Source of the DNA: Bacteroidota bacterium
GTDB lineage: Bacteria; Bacteroidota; Ignavibacteria; UBA10030; UBA8401
NCBI GenBank assembly: GCA_030824295.1
Contig: JAVBYA010000314.1
Coordinates: forward strand, 1 to 8,838
Direction: 5' to 3'
Length of the DNA: 8,838 nt
Numbering within the stretch: position 1 is the stretch's first letter; each line of letters starts with the position of its first letter. The notes under the pieces were generated by a model. The model saw only the letters and a program-made list of their open reading frames with translations. It searched no databases and was not told the origin of the DNA. Made by a program: the position numbers and the translations under genes. Below, one piece after another: positions 4,808 through 8,838 of this stretch.

Positions 4808-6931
4808 CTATTTCACCAGGGCCATCCTCTTTGTGGTGGTGACCGTTCCTGCACTGACAGCATAATAATAGATACCGCTGGACAATGAGGAAGCATCGAA
4901 CTGAACAGAGTGTGTTCCGGCATTTTTCATTTCGTCCACCAACCGTTGGACCTCCCTGCCAAGCATGTCATAAACTGTCAATCTCACTGAAGCAGCAGCC
5001 GCAAGATGGAACCGGATGGTCGTTATCGGATTGAATGGATTCGGGAAATTCTGTTCCAGTGCGAACCGGGCCGGTAGAATAGACGGATCGTCCGTTACTG
5101 CTGTGGTCTTCTGCTGACTGCGGAACATGCCGATCGATGTTCCGGCAAAGAGATAGCCGGACGATGACGTGAACAATGAGCGGATCGTTGCCTGATTGTC
5201 AATGGCACTGATCTCAGGAGTGATCTGCGTCCAGCTTGCCCCGGAATTCGTGGAACGATTGACGACGGAGTTCGTGCCGTTCTTCGCACCGCCGAAAAAG
5301 AGGGTCCCCTCTTTGTTCACAGTGACGAAGATACCGTACGGTTTCATTTGCTGCGTATCGATGCGGACCCAATTACTTCCGGCATCGGTGGAGCGGAAGA
5401 GTCCGGCATCACTGCCCGAAAAGAGATCACCGTTCGGAGCAACGGCAAGACTGTGCACGATGGTATTGCCCATACCGGTCTTCTGTTCGGCCCAGGTCAG
5501 ACCGTCATCGGTGGAACGGAAGATACCGGAAGCGGAGAATGAACGGAAAGCGTAGAGGGTCCCGTTCGGAAGCTGCCGGATGGTCGAAGCAGGGGTCGTA
5601 GAGACGTTCGTCCACGCTTTGCCGTGATTCACACTGCGGAAGATCCCGGTGGAAGTCCCGGCAAGCAGAGTGCGCTGCGGAGTGCTGTGCAGTGCATTGA
5701 CGTATCCGGTCAGGATGGTGATACCGGTGACCGCTGTGAAACTTGCGCCGTTGTTGGTGGAGCGGAAGAGTTTCGCCGGATAGTAATTGTCCGCCACGAT
5801 CATCGTGTCCGCATGGAATGCGATCGCCGGAAGGCCGACCACACCGGTGTTCATGTGCGTCCAGGAGATTCCGTTATTCGCGGAACGGTACAGATTCTGA
5901 TATTGAGTACCTCCGGCGGATAGGAACAATTCTCCGGAAGGACTCTCCGTGATCACGCCGACATTCGGAAATGAGACAGGCAATGCTTTCCACGTTGCGC
6001 CGTTATCCGTGGAGCGGTACGTTTGATCCTGCGACAGGAAAAGATGACCGGCACTATTGATGTGAATACCGGAGAGCCCGAATGAGGGTGTAGAGATGGG
6101 TGTCCAGGAAGAGCCGTTGGTTGTGGAGACATGAAGCCATTGATTGTCCGCTTTCCCGTCCCGGGTGACATAGAGTGTTCCGGTTGAAGAGAACGCCACA
6201 TCGCTGATGTATTCATTATCGAATGCGGCACGGAACCAGGAATTCCCGCCGTCCGCGGATGCACGCAATCCATTCCCGGTGCGGACATAGATCGTGCCGG
6301 AAGCGGCGACATACGCTTTATAGATGGCGGCAGAATCAAGACTTGTACTTCCTTTCGTCCATGTTGCCCCGGCATCGGTGGACCGCAGAGCATATCCGCG
6401 TTCCGGATTGCCGTTCGATCGGGTGAAGGCATACCACACACTGCCGTCATACGTTGCCATTGCACTGACGACGGTATCAGCTCCCATCTGTGCAGGACCG
6501 GCTACGCGGGTGAAGTTCGTGCCGTTGTCCGTAGAACGGAAGATACCGTTCTGTGTTCCGGTGACAACAATGCCGGCGGCATTCGCCAGAACGGACGAGC
6601 ACGACGTCGGGGTGATGCCGGTGCCGACGATGGTCCAGCTTGCACCGCGGTTAGTGGAACGGGATAGTCTGTTCTGGTTCTGCGCCAGGAAGATATTCCC
6701 GTTGGGAACAACGTGAATATCCTGCACGAAATTGATGAGGATCGGAGTCGTCCATGTTTCACCGTTGTTCGTGGAGCGTGAGAAACCGGAATTCCACGTA
6801 CCGAACACGGTATCACCGCCGCCGAAACGGATCTCGTTCAAACCGTACCAATACGGTTCGATCCTGCTCCAGAAATTCTGGGCCTGCACAGCACTAACGA
6901 TCATCAAACAGCAGACTGCCAACCACTTCAT
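4808..6931 (-). CDS. secreted BNR-repeat beta-propeller protein with T9SS type A sorting domain
   Basis: The protein has 707 residues. Residues 1-18 form a signal peptide (MKWLAV, a hydrophobic stretch, then AVQAQ) for Sec export. Thirteen BNR/Asp-box motifs (S-x-[DN]-x-G-x-x-[WF]) follow at about 53, 92, 133, 184, 225, 269, 307, 350, 391, 433, 473, 514 and 560, with a degenerate fourteenth near 605 (FRSQQ). The roughly 40-residue spacing suggests two seven-bladed propellers (inference). Residues about 622-707 are the T9SS C-terminal domain: QNFPNPFNP, then TVYDMLGREV, and SSGIYYY near the end. Such proteins cross the outer membrane through T9SS and are released or anchored at the surface. 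Similar folds occur in sialidases and Ycf48-like proteins, but no catalytic sialidase residues are recognisable, so the function is unknown. The start is fixed by AAAGGAG eight bases upstream. The upstream paralogue ends 20 bp away, so the two are probably co-transcribed. Confidence 0.9.
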   Translation of the reverse strand: MKWLAVCCLMIVSAVQAQNFWSRIEPYWYGLNEIRFGGGDTVFGTWNSGFSRSTNNGETWTTPILINFVQDIHVVPNGNIFLAQNQNRLSRSTNRGASWTIVGTGITPTSCSSVLANAAGIVVTGTQNGIFRSTDNGTNFTRVAGPAQMGADTVVSAMATYDGSVWYAFTRSNGNPERGYALRSTDAGATWTKGSTSLDSAAIYKAYVAASGTIYVRTGNGLRASADGGNSWFRAAFDNEYISDVAFSSTGTLYVTRDGKADNQWLHVSTTNGSSWTPISTPSFGLSGIHINSAGHLFLSQDQTYRSTDNGATWKALPVSFPNVGVITESPSGELFLSAGGTQYQNLYRSANNGISWTHMNTGVVGLPAIAFHADTMIVADNYYPAKLFRSTNNGASFTAVTGITILTGYVNALHSTPQRTLLAGTSTGIFRSVNHGKAWTNVSTTPASTIRQLPNGTLYAFRSFSASGIFRSTDDGLTWAEQKTGMGNTIVHSLAVAPNGDLFSGSDAGLFRSTDAGSNWVRIDTQQMKPYGIFVTVNKEGTLFFGGAKNGTNSVVNRSTNSGASWTQITPEISAIDNQATIRSLFTSSSGYLFAGTSIGMFRSQQKTTAVTDDPSILPARFALEQNFPNPFNPITTIRFHLAAAASVRLTVYDMLGREVQRLVDEMKNAGTHSVQFDASSLSSGIYYYAVSAGTVTTTKRMALVK

Positions 6932-6939
6932 GTGTCGTT

Positions 6940-6946
6940 CTCCTTT
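6940..6946 (-). promoter_or_regulatory. Shine-Dalgarno of the 4808-6931 propeller gene
   Basis: The minus strand reads AAAGGAG, then 8 bases, then the ATG. It is the only strong ribosome site in the window and confirms that start. It shows that this organism can use Shine-Dalgarno pairing, although pcrA and ogt lack one. It lies inside the 20-bp gap between the two propeller genes, which fits translation from a shared mRNA. Confidence 0.8.
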
Positions 6947-6951
6947 TGGTC

Positions 6952-8838
6952 TTATTGGATGAGGGTCATTGTTCTTGTCACCGAACCAGCCGATGTCTGC
7001 AGCCGGTAGAGATAGATGCCGGATGCGAGACCGTCCGCCCGGAACGGAACATCATACGATCCGGCATTCCGGATACCGTCCGTAAGAACGGCGATACGGC
7101 GCCCGAGCATGTCGTACACACTCAGTGTAATGTGCTGAGCGGAAGGGACGGTGAAGCGGATGATCGTGGCCGGATTGAACGGATTAGGGAAATTCTGCGA
7201 GAGCGAGAATCCTTCCGGCACCGAGCCTGACGTCCTGCCAACGCCGGTCAGCACATCCGCGAAGGGACGTTTCCAAATACCCATACCAAGCGTAGAAGCA
7301 TAGATGGTGTCCCCGGCGAATTGCACGGAGCCGATCTGTTTCGTCGGCAGACCGGTCATGAACGGGGTCCAGACGGTATCTTTCAATACCACAATGCCGT
7401 CCTTTTGTGACACGGCAAACAAACGCTGTTGGGAGGTGGCGAAGGAATTCACGCTTGTCTGCAGCGGTGTACCGAACAGTCTCCACGTGGCGCCGTTGTT
7501 GGTCGAGAGGAACACGCCCAATTCCATTGTTGCCGCATACATTTTTCCATTCACCCATGAGAGAGCGGTGACCACGGCATTCTGTAAGGTCGTATTTCCG
7601 CCGCTGGACTGAACCCACGTATTCCCGCCGGTGGATGAACGGAAAATACCCCCGATCGTTCCGGCATACAGGATGGTGTCGACCGCAAGCAAGGACCAGA
7701 TGGCCTTCGGCATACTGATATCCGTTGATGCTGCCACCCACTTCCCTCCTCCGTTCGTGGATTTGAAGACCCCTTTCCCGTTCTCCGATACATACATGGT
7801 GCTGCCGATCCTCGCCCAACCGGATGCGACGGTGAAGACACCGGAGGGCATCGTATCGGAGATCCACTTCACCCCAAGATCCGTGGTATGGAAGAGTCCA
7901 CCGGTAGCGCTCGACGCATGGATATTCCGATCTCCGGCATAGAATGATTTGATCTGTGTGGACAACGTGGAATCGCTATTCCTCCAGAACTGCCCTCCAT
8001 CGGTGCTCCGCTTGATGCCGTATGTCCCGTACGAACTCAGCAGGACGGACGGTCCGGCGAACAATCCCTGTGACGAGACGGCATTGATACCGCTGCTCCT
8101 CTTCACCCAATTGATACCATTATTGTCCGAGCGGTAGACGTCGTACATCGTTGCCGCGTAGACGGTGTTCCCGGTGACGAGCATCGCCGGGGTAACGGTG
8201 TATCCGGACATTCCATTTTGCGTGACCGCATTGTTCCAGTTGTCGCCGAAGTTATTGGAGTAACAGACGCTGGCATTCGAAGCAGAGAGCAGCTTGCCGC
8301 CGCTGATACCGAGGGCATACGAGACGGAGAAGGACAGTCCGTTATTCTTAGCAGTCCACGTATCTCCGGCATTCTTCGTAACGAAGATACCATTGGTCGT
8401 TCCGGCAAAGACCATCGAGTCGTTGGCACAGAATGCCTGCACTTGGGTGGTGGTCAAACCCGTCGACCGCTTCGTCCACGATATCCCGTCATCCGTCGAG
8501 ACGAACACACCGGATGTACTGCCGGCGTAGATCGTTCCCTTCACATTCAAAAGCGCGCTGAACGCAGTGTTAGTGAGTCCGGAATCGATCTTCGTCCACG
8601 ATGTACCTTCATCCGTGGAACGGAAGAGACCCATACCGTACGTGCCGGCCAGCAGTGAGGTGTTGGTGCGGACGATCGCTTTCACGAACTTCAGCGCCGA
8701 AGCACCGGTCCGTTCGTTCCACGTTGCGCCGAAATCGGAGGAGACATAGAACCCTCCGTCAAAATTATATCCGCCGGCGTACATCATCGCTCCGGACGCG
8801 GCGAGTGCTTCAATGTGAAAGTTCTTCACACCGCTGTT
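6952..8838 (-). CDS. BNR-repeat beta-propeller protein with T9SS type A sorting domain, N-terminus outside the window
   Basis: The frame is open for 628 codons from the window edge to the TAA at 6952-6954. A GTG at 8827-8829 is not a convincing start: the frame continues upstream as NSGV, no signal peptide follows, and the first residues already read like a propeller blade. Eleven BNR/Asp-box motifs start near residues 33, 74, 114, 154, 194, 237, 278, 318, 359, 401 and 445 of the visible part. After a last degenerate blade (about 485-525), residues 541-628 form the T9SS sorting domain: SQNFPNPFNP, SVYDMLGRRI, ASGIYLY. It is probably a surface or secreted protein; ligand and function are not deducible. 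It has the same architecture as the next gene but a diverged sequence, so the pair looks like an older tandem duplication. The genes probably form an operon whose promoter lies beyond 8838. Confidence 0.88.
   Translation of the reverse strand, partial: NSGVKNFHIEALAASGAMMYAGGYNFDGGFYVSSDFGATWNERTGASALKFVKAIVRTNTSLLAGTYGMGLFRSTDEGTSWTKIDSGLTNTAFSALLNVKGTIYAGSTSGVFVSTDDGISWTKRSTGLTTTQVQAFCANDSMVFAGTTNGIFVTKNAGDTWTAKNNGLSFSVSYALGISGGKLLSASNASVCYSNNFGDNWNNAVTQNGMSGYTVTPAMLVTGNTVYAATMYDVYRSDNNGINWVKRSSGINAVSSQGLFAGPSVLLSSYGTYGIKRSTDGGQFWRNSDSTLSTQIKSFYAGDRNIHASSATGGLFHTTDLGVKWISDTMPSGVFTVASGWARIGSTMYVSENGKGVFKSTNGGGKWVAASTDISMPKAIWSLLAVDTILYAGTIGGIFRSSTGGNTWVQSSGGNTTLQNAVVTALSWVNGKMYAATMELGVFLSTNNGATWRLFGTPLQTSVNSFATSQQRLFAVSQKDGIVVLKDTVWTPFMTGLPTKQIGSVQFAGDTIYASTLGMGIWKRPFADVLTGVGRTSGSVPEGFSLSQNFPNPFNPATIIRFTVPSAQHITLSVYDMLGRRIAVLTDGIRNAGSYDVPFRADGLASGIYLYRLQTSAGSVTRTMTLIQ

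Noticed and set aside
5196..8658. Plus-strand open frames antisense to the two propeller genes
   Set aside because: They repeat words such as VERK and VHVSP that are the reverse complement of the BNR motifs. They are shadows of the repeated coding sequence.
8827..8829. GTG as the start of the right-hand propeller protein
   Set aside because: The frame stays open to the edge, no signal peptide follows the GTG although the protein carries a T9SS sorting domain, and no ribosome site can be judged. It is more likely an internal valine.

Overview
The window comes from a bacterium of the Bacteroidota/Chlorobiota/Ignavibacteriota group. The best evidence is at the right side: two secreted beta-propeller proteins that both end in a type IX secretion (T9SS) C-terminal sorting domain of the 'NFPNPFNP' kind. 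The UvrD/PcrA helicase at the left also reads like members of this group. The exact phylum is inference. All five protein genes lie on the minus strand, so transcription runs right to left and the genes are best read from high to low coordinates.

Layout. 8838-6952: a T9SS-sorted BNR-repeat propeller protein, cut by the window edge at its N-terminus. 6931-4808: a second, paralogous propeller protein, complete, with a signal peptide; it starts 20 bp after the first and has a good Shine-Dalgarno. 4807-4551: an intergenic stretch with two hairpins, a strong rho-independent terminator (4628-4663) for the propeller pair, and a sigma70-like promoter (4585-4613) for the next gene. 4550-4041: O6-methylguanine-DNA methyltransferase (ogt). 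4041-2887: about 1.15 kb with no credible gene, made of four copies of a composite repeat unit. 2886-2686: the leader of the next gene plus one small fragment of the repeat vocabulary. 2685-2314: a stand-alone CheY-like response regulator, followed by a hairpin. 2190-1: the UvrD/PcrA helicase, lacking only its last few residues.

The composite repeat array is the least explained part. Each unit combines three hairpins (called P1, P2 and P3 here) with three A-rich linkers (A, B and C). Each linker is itself three degenerate 8- or 9-base repeats. Units 1 and 2 are both 347 bp and collinear at an offset of 392. Unit 4 matches unit 1 at 193 of 200 aligned bases. Unit 3 has lost about 116 bp between two AAAGAA direct repeats. 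P2 is identical in all four units, while P1 has decayed in unit 2. The last unit stops at the ogt stop codon.

Two genes handle DNA damage or replication (ogt, pcrA), one is a signalling receiver, and two are secreted proteins of unknown target. Apart from the propeller pair, nothing shows that they form one pathway. I see no CRISPR array, tRNA, rRNA, transposase or phage gene. I do not claim a new biological system; the repeat array is the strongest candidate for something undescribed.
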